NCBI GenBank assembly: GCA_050943615.1
Contig: JBMNPN010000014.1
Coordinates: 1 to 37,043 of the forward strand
Source: CACZQA01 sp050943615
GTDB lineage: Bacteria; Actinomycetota; Coriobacteriia; Coriobacteriales; QAMH01
Length of the DNA stretch: 37,043 nt
Direction: 5' to 3'
The first letter of the stretch is position 1; each line of letters starts with the position of its first letter. Made by a program: the position numbers and the translations under genes. A model generated the notes under the pieces. The model saw only the letters and a list, made by a program, of their open reading frames with translations. It was not told the DNA's origin and did not search any database. Below are positions 8,394-16,445 of this stretch, in pieces.

Positions 8394-8566
8394 ACTTTGC
8401 CCCCTATGGAAGCGCCTCGGCAGCAGAACACTTTCAGCGAAAATACTAGATCTCAAGCTCAGTCGTTTTCATGTAAAGCTCATCTATCATAGTACATTGT
8501 TATTCGGCTATGAAATGAATCAATTGGAGCAATGACGTGGGAAAATGCGCCGCAAGATAAGGCAAA

Positions 8567-8612
8567 TTTGACAATATTTGAAAAAACGCGATTTTCTTTG
8601 CAAATTGTCAAA
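8567..8612. promoter_or_regulatory. Inverted repeat in the region between the divergent c-di-GMP genes
   Basis: TTTGACAAT (8567-8575) and ATTGTCAAA (8604-8612) form a perfect 9-base inverted repeat with a 28-base spacer in an AT-rich stretch. TTGACA in the left arm also fits a -35 hexamer. A TATAGT hexamer lies at 8642-8647. The dyad may be an operator serving one or both genes. I could not assign a complete promoter. Confidence 0.4.
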
Positions 8613-8736
8613 CTGAAAATACTTTACGTCCGAGAATCTAGTATAGTTTCTCTCTGGTTTGTAAATGCACATGGTGCGAGCTGCCACGTGCACAAAATAG
8701 GGGCAAACGAGCATCGCTTTGATTCGGGGAATCGAA

Positions 8737-10908
8737 ATGATCGCAGAGTGCAAAAGGATACTTGAGTACATCAACAGCGCCGTCTTTATCTCTGAGAACG
8801 CCACAGGAAAGCTCGTCTACATGAACCATGCGGCGCAGGAACTTCTGGGCATCGACAAGGAAGAAGACTACCTAGGACGCGACTGCGACGAGCTTCTTGA
8901 GAGCCGCGGTGTCATCCCCGAAAAGGACGCTACAGTCGATACCGCGGACAAGCAGGCAGAACGTGGGCAAGCGCTCATCAAGGAATCCGGAGTACATGTT
9001 GACACAGTCGGCATGACTTTTTCCGATAGCGGCAAGCAGTACCGGCTCGTCATCTCCGAAGACTCGCGAGACGCCATTCGCCAAAAGGAAGAGCTTGACC
9101 AGCTAGTCGAAAACGAGGTCATCGTCACAGAGGCGCTGACTCTTGCAATGGCCCAAGAGGAGCCGAATGACGCTATCAACTCCCTCCTGGCCAAGCTGGG
9201 AGACGGATTCGAAGCTGACCGTTCTTATATCTTCGAGATGAACGATGAGGGCGGATTTGATAACACCTATGAATGGTGCAGAGAAGGTGTCACGCCCGAA
9301 ATTGACAATCTCCAGAACTTGGCGGAGCACTTCATCGATCCTTGGAACAGAGCGTTTGATCGAGAGGGTTATCTGTTCATCCGCGACCTCGAGGATTACA
9401 AGAGCATCGACCCGGACGGATACGCAATCCTCAAACCTCAGGAAATCCACTCTCTCGTCGCAGCACCACTCGTTACTATCACCAACAAGCGCGTAGGGTT
9501 CTACGGCGTCGACAATCCCGACATCAGCAAGCTTGAGAACAACGAAGCCATTCTCAGTGTGCTGGGGCACTTCATCTCGTCCCTTATCGTGCACCGAAAA
9601 GTCATCGAGCAGCTCAAATATGTCTCCGAGCGAGACGACCTCACGAAAGCCTACAACCGCACCAGTGCTCGGCGTCTTTTCGATTCGATCGACGACAACG
9701 AGACGTTCACGATGTTCCTTTTGGACATCGACCACTTCAAGGACTTCAACGAGATCTATGGTGCCCGGTTCGGCGACCGCGTGCTCCAGCAGATTGCCGA
9801 TGACCTGTCCGAATACCTCAAGGACTTCCCCGCCTTTTTGGCACGCTATGGCAGCGACGAGTTCCTCGTCGTGGTACGTGGAAAGAAAATCTCCGTCGAC
9901 GATCCGTTCGTTGCCAATCTGAAAAAAGCCGTCCAGACCCCCATGGAAATCGGCAGTGCGAACGTCATCCCGACCGTCTCCATCGGCATAACCTACTCGG
10001 ACAGCAACTTCAGCACGCAGGAAAAGGTCGCAGAGGCAACGCGCGCCGTACGCGAGGCAAAGCGGATGGGCCGTGCCAGCGCCGTCGTCTTTACCGAGGA
10101 AATGCGCCAGGAAATGGTCGACGAGGTGGAGGTCAAGCTCCTGGTGCGCGATGCCATTGAGAACGACGGCTTCTACATGCTCTACCAGCCCAAGGTCTCG
10201 GTAGATACACTTGAGGTCACGGGCTACGAGGCACTCGTGCGCATGAAGGACTCCAGGATTTCGCCTGCCGTCTTCATCCCCATCGCCCTTGAAAACGGGT
10301 GGTTGCGCGAGATAGGGCGCATCACCGCAGAAAAGACCATCGCCGAGATCAGCAAGTGGCAGAAGCAGGGCGTCGACGTCAAGCCGGTGTCCATCAACTT
10401 CTCGAGCATTCAGGTGCTCGACTTCGACTACTTCGACTTTCTCATGGACACGCTCAAAAAGTACGACGTGAGCCCGGAATATCTCCAGATAGAGATCACC
10501 GAGCAGGTCATGATGGAGTTTTCCGAGCGTGCGATCGGGCTGTTGAACCGCCTGCACGAAGCGAGCATCAAGCTCCTGCTCGACGACTTCGGAACCGGGT
10601 ATTCCTCCCTCAGCTACATCAACCGCCTTCCCCTGGACACCATCAAGCTGGACAAGTCATTCGTCGACAACGTGCTCGACGAGGAGAAGAACTACAACAT
10701 GGTAAAAGACATCATCCTCATGGGGCATGACCAGGGAATGGAGATAACCGCTGAGGGCGTCGAGACCAAAGACCAGTTCGTCTGCATGAAAGACGTGAAT
10801 GCGGATTCGATTCAGGGCTTCTTCTTCAGCAAGCCGCTCTTACCCGATGACGCCGTCAAGTTCGCAGAAGACCACGACGCGAAAAAGAAGCTCTGCGAAA
10901 CGCAGTAA
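8737..10908 (+). CDS. PAS-GAF-GGDEF-EAL c-di-GMP protein, likely phosphodiesterase
   Basis: A 723-residue soluble protein: PAS ~1-115 (FISENATGKLVYMNHAAQEL), GAF ~135-290, GGDEF ~295-455, EAL ~465-715. The cyclase site reads YGSDEF (371-376), where the usual second Gly is Ser, so cyclase activity is doubtful. The fold otherwise keeps DIDHFKDFNE. The EAL site is complete: YEALVR (497-502), EITEQ, LDDFGTGYSSLS (615-626), KLDKSF, AEGVET (672-677). Likely a c-di-GMP hydrolase tuned by PAS and GAF ligands. The start is the ATG at 8737 with GGGGA six bases upstream. A TTG at 8721-8719 region would add six residues without a good site. Divergent to the 998-residue enzyme, suggesting opposed local control of the second messenger. 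The effectors are unknown. Confidence 0.9.
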   Translation: MIAECKRILEYINSAVFISENATGKLVYMNHAAQELLGIDKEEDYLGRDCDELLESRGVIPEKDATVDTADKQAERGQALIKESGVHVDTVGMTFSDSGKQYRLVISEDSRDAIRQKEELDQLVENEVIVTEALTLAMAQEEPNDAINSLLAKLGDGFEADRSYIFEMNDEGGFDNTYEWCREGVTPEIDNLQNLAEHFIDPWNRAFDREGYLFIRDLEDYKSIDPDGYAILKPQEIHSLVAAPLVTITNKRVGFYGVDNPDISKLENNEAILSVLGHFISSLIVHRKVIEQLKYVSERDDLTKAYNRTSARRLFDSIDDNETFTMFLLDIDHFKDFNEIYGARFGDRVLQQIADDLSEYLKDFPAFLARYGSDEFLVVVRGKKISVDDPFVANLKKAVQTPMEIGSANVIPTVSIGITYSDSNFSTQEKVAEATRAVREAKRMGRASAVVFTEEMRQEMVDEVEVKLLVRDAIENDGFYMLYQPKVSVDTLEVTGYEALVRMKDSRISPAVFIPIALENGWLREIGRITAEKTIAEISKWQKQGVDVKPVSINFSSIQVLDFDYFDFLMDTLKKYDVSPEYLQIEITEQVMMEFSERAIGLLNRLHEASIKLLLDDFGTGYSSLSYINRLPLDTIKLDKSFVDNVLDEEKNYNMVKDIILMGHDQGMEITAEGVETKDQFVCMKDVNADSIQGFFFSKPLLPDDAVKFAEDHDAKKKLCETQ

Positions 10909-10929
10909 CTTTGCGTGGTCTTTTCACTG

Positions 10930-11703
10930 CTACAGCATCAACTCGCCCTTGCTGAACAGCGTCGCCTTGCCTGCCATGAAGACCTTGTCGCCCTCCATTC
11001 GGCAGTACAGGGTACCGCCGCGCGTAGATGCCTGATATGCCACGAGCTCGTCTTTTCCCAGGCGCTGTGCCCAGTAGGGGGCGATATGGCAGTGCCCGGA
11101 TCCGCAGACGGGGTCTTCCACCACCTTGAGCTTCGGGGCAAAGCTCCTGGACACGCAATCGACGTCCTTTCCCGGCGCCGTGGCGTGCTGGAGAAGCCCG
11201 TCGAGCGCCTTTACCTTGTCCATATCGGGCGACAGCTCGCGGACCACGCCCTCGTCATCGAACACGCAGAGCAGGTCACGGCCCATGTACACCTCTGAAG
11301 GTTTCGCCCCAAAGGCCTCTGTCATGGCATCCGTGACCTCCACCTGCTCGAGCTTGTAGGCAGGAAACTCCATTTCGAGCAGGTCCCCCTTCTTCGTCAC
11401 GACGAGCTCGCCGCTCGTCGTGGAGAAGACGACACGGTCCTCATCTGGGAGATAGAACCGGAACAGGACATACGCGCAGGCAAGCGTTGCATGCCCGCAC
11501 AGATCGATCTCGCCACCCGGCGTGAACCAACGGAGCCGGTAGCCATCGCCTTCCCTCACGGCAAATGCCGTCTCGGAAAAGTTGTTCTCCCGCGTTATGT
11601 CCATCATCAGGTCTTCGGGAATCCAGGAATCGAGTATGCAGATCGCCGCCTGGTTGCCATGGAAGACCTCGTCCGTGAACGCGTCCACAATGTACTGCTT
11701 CAA
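10930..11703 (-). CDS. PhzF-family isomerase
   Basis: A 257-residue protein of the PhzF/YddE diaminopimelate-epimerase-fold family. It shows the family opening KQYIVDAFTDEVFHGNQAA, the conserved acidic active-site motif NNFSETAF (Glu near residue 44), the signature FTPGGEIDLCGHATLA (~66-81) and DPVCGSGHC near the C-terminus. Family members isomerise small chorismate-type or amino-acid-like compounds. The substrate here is unknown. I prefer the TTG at 11703 because homologues begin at this Lys-Gln-Tyr and AGAGAG lies just upstream. The ATG at 11721 (six residues longer) is possible. It is the last gene of the XRE-cupin/aldolase/GNAT/PhzF run, 70 bases after the GNAT stop, and convergent with the upstream c-di-GMP gene with a 21-base gap. 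Confidence 0.88.
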   Translation of the reverse strand: MKQYIVDAFTDEVFHGNQAAICILDSWIPEDLMMDITRENNFSETAFAVREGDGYRLRWFTPGGEIDLCGHATLACAYVLFRFYLPDEDRVVFSTTSGELVVTKKGDLLEMEFPAYKLEQVEVTDAMTEAFGAKPSEVYMGRDLLCVFDDEGVVRELSPDMDKVKALDGLLQHATAPGKDVDCVSRSFAPKLKVVEDPVCGSGHCHIAPYWAQRLGKDELVAYQASTRGGTLYCRMEGDKVFMAGKATLFSKGELML

Positions 11704-11773
11704 GGTTGTCTCTCTTCTCATGCGCTTGTTCTCATCAGCAATGCCGCTGCCACGCAGTCGTGGCTTGCAGCCT

Positions 11774-12319
11774 CTAGATCCTCTTGTCGAAGGCGATCTT
11801 GACGCTGTTGTCAAACCAGATCGTCCCGCGATACGTAAAGCCCAGCTTTCCCAAGATGTGCTTCATCCTCTGGTTGTCCTCGTCGGTGTCGACACGAAAC
11901 GAGTGCACGCCCCTCTCGCGGGCGATGTCGTCTACCAGCGAAAGGACCGTCTCGCTCAGGCCCTTTCCCCTGGCATCTGCCGAGAGTGCCAGGCGGTGGA
12001 CGACGACGTATGGCTCATCTGTTTCCCAGGTCCCCTTGAGGTGCTCGTATGCGGGCTCTCCATCGAAATCGATGCACAGGTAGCCGAGCTTCTTTTTCCC
12101 AGAGAGCGCGAAGTAGCCCTTTCCCTCTTGGATATCCTGCTGAATGCAGGCTTTGTCCGGGTACCCATTTTGCCACTGGTCGACGCCCTCGTCGTGGAGC
12201 AGCCTCTTGGCGGCATCGATTATTTCCAGAGCCTCTGGAAGTTCAGAAGGCGTTGCCTTTGCAAGCGTCACTTTCGGTTGGGCGCTTGCCTTCTTTTCTC
12301 TCAAGCTTCTCTCCTCCAT
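11774..12319 (-). CDS. GNAT N-acetyltransferase
   Basis: A 181-residue acetyltransferase. GNAT landmarks: YLCIDFDGEPAYE (beta4 region), VVHRLALSADARGKGLSETV, where RGKGLS is the acetyl-CoA pyrophosphate loop, and the C-terminal NQRMKHILGKLGFTYRG typical of the family's last helix and strand. The first ~20 residues are a basic extension. The start is uncertain: ATG at 12319 is used, and a GTG at 12328 directly touches the TAG of the preceding aldolase gene. Either way the two genes are translationally coupled in the same operon. The acceptor substrate cannot be told from sequence. The context with an aldolase and PhzF isomerase suggests amino-acid or small-metabolite acetylation. Confidence 0.85.
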   Translation of the reverse strand: MEERSLREKKASAQPKVTLAKATPSELPEALEIIDAAKRLLHDEGVDQWQNGYPDKACIQQDIQEGKGYFALSGKKKLGYLCIDFDGEPAYEHLKGTWETDEPYVVVHRLALSADARGKGLSETVLSLVDDIARERGVHSFRVDTDEDNQRMKHILGKLGFTYRGTIWFDNSVKIAFDKRI

Positions 12320-12328
12320 CAAAGGCAC

Positions 12329-13378
12329 CTACTCGCCTTTCTTGAAGCAGGCATCTACCGCTTTGCGGAGCTCGTCGATGCCCTCTTCGGTCGTCGCCCA
12401 GCTCGAGGCGAAGCGTATGACCGTGTGCGTCTTGTCGTACTGTTCCCAAAACCCGAACTCGACGTATTTGGAGAGTTCGTCCATCACGCCATTGTCCACG
12501 ATGATGAACTGCTGGTTCGTCGGCGAATCGATGTACATGCGGCAGCCGGCGTCCTCGAAGATCTTGCGGATCTCTTTGGCCGCCTCGATGGCATGGCGTC
12601 CTATGCGAACGTACAGACCGTCCTTGAACAGCGCGGCAAACTGCACGCCCACGAGCCTGCCCTTGGCAAAGAGCGCGCCGTGCTGCTTGATGCGCGTCAG
12701 ATAATGCGAGGGCTCCACACCCCGAGGGAAGACGAGCGCCTCGCCGTTCAAGGCGCCGACCTTCGTGCCGCCAATGTAGAACACGTCGCACAACTCGTCG
12801 ATGAGCGGCAGGGTGACGTCCGTGCCGTCAGCGGCCAAGCCGTAGCCGAGGCGCGCGCCGTCCAGATAGAGCTTCAGGCCGTTTTCGTGGCAGGTCTCCG
12901 AAAGGGCGCGTAGCTCGTCGGCCGTGTAGAGAGTCCCGTATTCCGTCGGGTGCGAGATGTAGACCATGCCCGGAAAGACCATGTGCTCGTGGTTTCCGTC
13001 GCTGTAGAAGCGCTTGACGTACTCTTCCACGTCCCCTGCCGCGACCTTGCCGTCGTGCTCGGGAAGAGCCAGGACCTTGTGCCCGCTGTATTCGATGGCA
13101 CCGGCCTCGTGGACGTTGACGTGGCCTGTCTCCGCTGCGAGCACGCCCTCGTAGGATTCGAGCACCGTGTCGATGACGAGCTGGTTTGTCTGCGTGCCGC
13201 CGTTCAGGAAATGCACTGCCGCCTCGTCATCCTTGCAGGCCTCCCGAATCTCGGAGACCGCCTCCTGCGTGAAGCGGTCTTCGCCATAGCCGGGCGCCTG
13301 CTCTTTGTTGGTCTCGATGAGCGCCTTGAGCACCTCTTCATGACAGCCTTCAAGATAATCGCAAGCAAACGAGTACAC
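12329..13378 (-). CDS. Threonine-aldolase-like PLP-dependent beta-eliminating lyase
   Basis: A 349-residue fold-type I PLP enzyme of the low-specificity threonine aldolase family, which cleaves beta-hydroxy amino acids such as threonine to glycine and acetaldehyde. Visible motifs: N-terminal FACDYLEGCHEEVLKAL and YGEDRFTQEA, His90 stacking on PLP (GHVNVHEAG), DGARLGYG (173-180) with the PLP-binding Asp, and the Schiff-base Lys206 in YIGGTKVGAL. Length matches the family (~340). The GTG at 13378 is chosen because homologues begin at this Tyr-Ser-Phe and AAGAAGGGAT lies upstream. A TTG at 13408, immediately after the stop of the XRE-cupin gene, would add ten residues. Second gene of the operon, so its regulator probably answers to a related amino acid. 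Confidence 0.88.
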   Translation of the reverse strand: MYSFACDYLEGCHEEVLKALIETNKEQAPGYGEDRFTQEAVSEIREACKDDEAAVHFLNGGTQTNQLVIDTVLESYEGVLAAETGHVNVHEAGAIEYSGHKVLALPEHDGKVAAGDVEEYVKRFYSDGNHEHMVFPGMVYISHPTEYGTLYTADELRALSETCHENGLKLYLDGARLGYGLAADGTDVTLPLIDELCDVFYIGGTKVGALNGEALVFPRGVEPSHYLTRIKQHGALFAKGRLVGVQFAALFKDGLYVRIGRHAIEAAKEIRKIFEDAGCRMYIDSPTNQQFIIVDNGVMDELSKYVEFGFWEQYDKTHTVIRFASSWATTEEGIDELRKAVDACFKKGE

Positions 13379-13408
13379 AGCCGAAATCCCTTCTTGGTCG
13401 ATGCCCAA

Positions 13409-13963
13409 CTAGAGCGGGCGGTAGTACAGAATCATGGAAAGCCACGCGGTCTTCGTGCCGACGTTTCGATACGAATGGGGCACATCCGCATGGAAGTGGA
13501 TGGAGTCCCCCTCGGAAAGCTCCGCGCTCTCCTCCCCTGCAGATATCTCGACCTTGCCGGAGAACACCGTGATGTACTCCTCCGTCCCCGGCGTATGCGG
13601 TTGTGCCTCCAAGTGACCCCCGCGGTCGATGCGGATGCGGTACGTCTCGAAAAGCGTTCTCTCGTCGAACGGGAAACCCGGGTAGTTGATGTAGCGGCCG
13701 TCCCCTTCAGTCAGCGGCTGGATGTCCTGGGCGCGGATGATGTGATAGGTCTGCTTGCGGTCCTCCATCAAGGAGGAGAACTTGACCTTGTAGCCGTTCG
13801 CGATCTTCCAGATGACAGAGATTGTCGGGTTGGCGTCGCCCTTCTCGATCGCGGAGAGCATGCTCCGGGAAACGCCGGTCAGCTTTGAGGCCTCATCCAG
13901 TGTCAACTTCTTCTTCGCGCGGATCTCCTTGAGGTTCTCCGCCAGATTGGTCTGCACGTTCAC
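13409..13963 (-). CDS. XRE-family HTH regulator with C-terminal cupin domain
   Basis: A 184-residue regulator. Residues ~8-65 are an XRE helix-turn-helix (EIRAKKKLTLDEASKLTGVS, RSMLSAIEKGDANPTISVIW). Residues ~105-180 are a cupin ligand-binding barrel (GGHLEAQPHTPGTEEYITVF, GDSIHFHADVPHSYRN) keeping the His/Glu set of metal-binding cupins. Proteins of this build control amino-acid, polyamine and osmolyte genes. The GTG start at 13963 has a textbook AAGGAGGA seven bases upstream. It is the first gene of the operon with the aldolase, GNAT and PhzF genes. Its promoter region carries repeated ATCCAAYAT half-sites, suggesting autoregulation. Confidence 0.9.
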   Translation of the reverse strand: MNVQTNLAENLKEIRAKKKLTLDEASKLTGVSRSMLSAIEKGDANPTISVIWKIANGYKVKFSSLMEDRKQTYHIIRAQDIQPLTEGDGRYINYPGFPFDERTLFETYRIRIDRGGHLEAQPHTPGTEEYITVFSGKVEISAGEESAELSEGDSIHFHADVPHSYRNVGTKTAWLSMILYYRPL

Positions 13964-14009
13964 GCAAGTTCCTCCTTGAAACGGGCGGGTGCCCACTAGG
14001 TGAGAACAC

Positions 14010-14056
14010 ATCCAACATAATGGAATCTTCGGTATGTTGGATTTTCATCCAATATA
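14010..14056 (-). promoter_or_regulatory. Cluster of three inverted half-sites, likely XRE-cupin operator
   Basis: ATCCAACATA (14010-14019), TATGTTGGAT (14033-14042) and ATCCAATATA (14047-14056) are related half-sites. The first two make a perfect 10-base inverted repeat with a 13-base spacer. The second and third make TTGGAT-n4-ATCCAA. They lie 47-93 bases upstream of the GTG start of the regulator. Assignment as an autoregulatory operator is inference. Confidence 0.5.
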
Positions 14057-14099
14057 TCGTCGTTACGTGAGAGAGTCAATGAGCAGCGAGGGGGAATGC

Positions 14100-14440
14100 G
14101 ACTCGTCTCGCATCGAGGGGCGGCAGGTGGTCGACCACGTCCTTGGGTTCGATGCGTCCCCGGTCTAGTCGCTCGCCCACGTGGCGAGGTTCGATGCGGA
14201 ATCTGCATCCAAACGCCCTTGGCGGTCGACCACGCGGAGGGCTTCGGCGCAGGATGCACTGAACTGGCCTTGGTGTGCGCGCACGAGAAGGACTTCCGCG
14301 AGGAATCGGGCCCGAATTGCACCGAACCTCCCCTCGTGCGTGGATTCTCGCGCGGAACCTGTCTTGGTGTGCACACACCAACAGGAGTTCCGTGCACGCT
14401 GCGCATAAGTGACCTTGGTGCGAGAACACACATGGGGTGA
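14100..14440. repeat. Degenerate ~51 bp tandem repeat array, locus A
   Basis: Units begin near 14127, 14169, 14222 and 14273 (spacings 42, 53, 51), then continue degenerately near 14322, 14367 and 14414. Unit pattern: a 12-base dyad (GTGGTCGACCAC), then (C)GTGGnGGGGTTCGGTGCGGAAT, TGCACCGAA, and GCCTTG. Later units replace the dyad with other dyads (GTGCGCGCAC at 14275-14284; TTGGTGTG-CA-CACACCAA at 14364-14381). The open frames through this area on both strands follow the repeat period and are not credible genes. It fills most of the ~680-base gap between the XRE-cupin gene and tacA. Confidence 0.8.
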
Positions 14441-14605
14441 ACTCGGCATGTCATTCTCAGAACCTGGGTTGGCGCTCGGCCCTGTCCCACAACTCGATAG
14501 GTCTCTTAATCCAATGCGGCCAGGTAGTCGACCTCATCGATAACTAATAACCAGCAAGTCATGTAAGCAACAAACCCCATATATCTGGAAGAAATTTCTC
14601 CATCT

Positions 14606-14614
14606 TGCTACAAT
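14606..14614 (+). promoter_or_regulatory. Extended -10 promoter of the toxin-antitoxin operon
   Basis: TGCTACAAT (TG at 14606-14607, -10 hexamer TACAAT at 14609-14614) lies 34 bases before the antitoxin ATG. The -35 region is weak, as expected for an extended -10 promoter. AAGAAAGGAGATGCC gives a strong ribosome binding site. Confidence 0.5.
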
Positions 14615-14647
14615 GGCGGCAAATCACCGTACAAGAAAGGAGATGCC

Positions 14648-14923
14648 ATGCCTCAGAAGACGAAACCGAAAGACGCCCGACTCGACCTGCGGATGACTGC
14701 TGAGCAAAAGCACCAGATCGAAACTGCTGCTGCCATCAATGGGCTGAGCGTCTCCCAGTGGTCGCTTGACCAGCTCATGAACTCTGCCCGGACTCAAATA
14801 GAAGAGCAGGGAATCATGAAGCTTGCTGCCGAGTCATTCTCCGAATTCGAACGTCTGCTCGAGGAACCGGCACCATCAGAATTCGAGGGCTTTGCATCAG
14901 GGAAGACTCGATGGGACAAATAA
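14648..14923 (+). CDS. tacA: DUF1778-type antitoxin (TacA-like)
   Basis: A 91-residue protein. N-terminal ribbon-helix-helix type segment (DARLDLRMTAEQKHQIETAA, then NGLSVSQWSLDQLM), the usual DNA-binding and autorepressing half of DUF1778 antitoxins. The acidic C-terminus (ESFSEFERLLEEPAPSEFEG) matches the part that wraps the toxin and blocks its acetyl-CoA site. Strong AAAGGAG site before the ATG at 14648. Its last 13 bases overlap the start of the toxin gene, a translational coupling typical of such pairs. Directly downstream of repeat array A. Confidence 0.9.
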   Translation: MPQKTKPKDARLDLRMTAEQKHQIETAAAINGLSVSQWSLDQLMNSARTQIEEQGIMKLAAESFSEFERLLEEPAPSEFEGFASGKTRWDK

Positions 14924-15390
14924 ACTTCTCAGTTCCACGAGCTCTGGCCGAAGGCGACGACATTTCCGGCTTCTCATGCGGCTCCCAGCTCATCGACAGT
15001 TGGATCGCAATGCGCGCAAGACGGGCACGGAAAACAGGAACCGCAATCGTGTACGTGAGCTTTGCCTCCGAAAAGCTCGCCGGCTTCTACACGCTCAGCT
15101 CCCAGTCCATCCTGCGTGACGATGCAAGAGGTTGGATTGCACGCAATGCACCTTTGCAAATCCCCGTCATCCTGCTCGGGATGATGGGAGTCGACCGCGA
15201 ATTCCAGGGGCAGGGACTCGGACACGACCTTTTGCTCAATGCAGTCAGACGCGCCCAGTCCGTTGCAAACCAGATCGGTGCACGAGCCCTCGTGGTAGAC
15301 CCCGTTGATGAAAAGGCTACCGCATTCTATAGGCACTACGGTTTCCGGGCCATCCCGGAAACGACGCGCATGTTCGCACGCCTCGTCTAG
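14911..15390 (+). CDS. tacT: GNAT toxin (TacT-like aminoacyl-tRNA acetyltransferase)
   Basis: A 159-residue GNAT. Known TacT toxins acetylate the amino group of aminoacyl-tRNA and stop translation. Landmarks: SGFSCGSQLIDSWI (~20-33, the 'F.C....D.....A' pattern of this toxin group), VYVSFASEKLAGFYTLSSQSI, LLGMMGVDREFQGQGLGHDL with the QGQGLG acetyl-CoA loop (~102-107), and FYRHYGFRAIPETTRMF near the C-terminus, which contains the conserved Tyr. Length fits the family (~160-175). Overlaps the antitoxin gene by 13 bases. No terminator was seen in the 130 bases after it. The target tRNA cannot be told from sequence. Confidence 0.9.
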   Translation: MGQINFSVPRALAEGDDISGFSCGSQLIDSWIAMRARRARKTGTAIVYVSFASEKLAGFYTLSSQSILRDDARGWIARNAPLQIPVILLGMMGVDREFQGQGLGHDLLLNAVRRAQSVANQIGARALVVDPVDEKATAFYRHYGFRAIPETTRMFARLV

Positions 15391-15522
15391 CAGCACGGCA
15401 ATAGAGAGGCTCAGCACAATACCTCGATACAAGGGCATCAGCAGTAAGGCGATGAATCTCACCGAATCTCGCGAAGCCTTTCCTTCCGCTCACATAAGCT
15501 CAGGGAAAATATTGCCTCTCGT

Positions 15523-16197
15523 TCACCCTTCGATGTCGAGAGACTCGTTTTCCGCATACTCCTGCGTGCGAGGGTTCTCGAGAATCTTCTTTGATGCGGA
15601 CTTTATCTGCTCCAAGCGCTTGTCTTTTACATCGAGGAGCTGGTAGTACATGCTCAGCGCAAGCGAGACGAAAGAATCGAGATTGTTGTTGAGCGGATCG
15701 GCGAGGTACAGCGCCACAAACTGGGAAAGCATCCCGTTGAGAGCATAGGTTCCCACCCTGCTCTTGAACGTTCTGCTGGGAAGCACGAAGTCATCTGGAT
15801 GGGACCAAAAGCGGTCGAGGCCGTTCTTGAGCAGCTCGGTATCGTATAAAACGACCGTATACAGACGCAGCGCCTTGTCATTATCAGCATGGAGAATCTG
15901 GTAGAAAAGATGGTAGAACGCATCCAGGCAAACCAGATCTGAATCCTCGAATGGATAGCCCGGGAGTTCTCGCACCTGAGAGGCGACAAACGAGTTGCAG
16001 CGCATAATGAAATCGTAGAAACATGCCACAGCGATGTCGGCACGCTTAGGAAAGTAATACTGGAGCAATGAAGACGAGATACCACAGGCTGCGGCGATGT
16101 CTTTTATTTTGACCTTGTCGTACCCAGACTTGAGAAACATCTTTTGTGCCGTCTTTACGATGGCATCCCTTTGTTTTTCATTTCGCTGTCTTGGCAC
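15523..16197 (-). CDS. TetR-family regulator at the end of the Etf/acyl-CoA dehydrogenase operon
   Basis: A 224-residue TetR-type regulator. N-terminal HTH: QRDAIVKTAQKMFLKSGYDK, IKDIAAACGISSSLLQYYFP, with the YYFPKRADI tail of helix 4. The remaining ~160 residues form the ligand pocket. The start is uncertain: the GTG at 16197 has GGTGAG six bases upstream, while a GTG at 16215 would add six residues. It is co-directional with, and ~250 bases downstream of, the fixX-like gene. It is the obvious candidate regulator of that operon, perhaps sensing an acyl-CoA, but this is inference. A CGTTATTAACG palindrome (16226-16236) upstream of the start could be its own operator. Confidence 0.88.
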   Translation of the reverse strand: MPRQRNEKQRDAIVKTAQKMFLKSGYDKVKIKDIAAACGISSSLLQYYFPKRADIAVACFYDFIMRCNSFVASQVRELPGYPFEDSDLVCLDAFYHLFYQILHADNDKALRLYTVVLYDTELLKNGLDRFWSHPDDFVLPSRTFKSRVGTYALNGMLSQFVALYLADPLNNNLDSFVSLALSMYYQLLDVKDKRLEQIKSASKKILENPRTQEYAENESLDIEG

Positions 16198-16445
16198 CCG
16201 AAGCTCACCAGCCACCTATCGAATCCGTTATTAACGATTCCCACCCCGACATTCAAAGCGAGGCAGTTTGCATCACACCTTATCAGAACAGAGGAAACGG
16301 ACGCGTCTGGTTTTCGATCTTCCCGGCAGTCTCTTCTGGACACTCGTGAAAAGCTGACAGGCAGGCAAAATATTCTGCGGACGTGCGAGAGGTTTACCAC
16401 ATGCTCAGCACGCCCGCAGAATGCGCATCCTCCCTATTCGCGAAC

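Noticed and set aside
5490..12913. Very long antisense frames opposite the c-di-GMP and aldolase/GNAT genes
   Set aside because: They lie opposite clear genes with full domain matches; GC-rich codon use keeps the reverse frames open.
14076..14490. Several 70-160 residue open frames through array A
   Set aside because: They overlap each other on both strands and follow the repeat unit; no ribosome binding sites fit.
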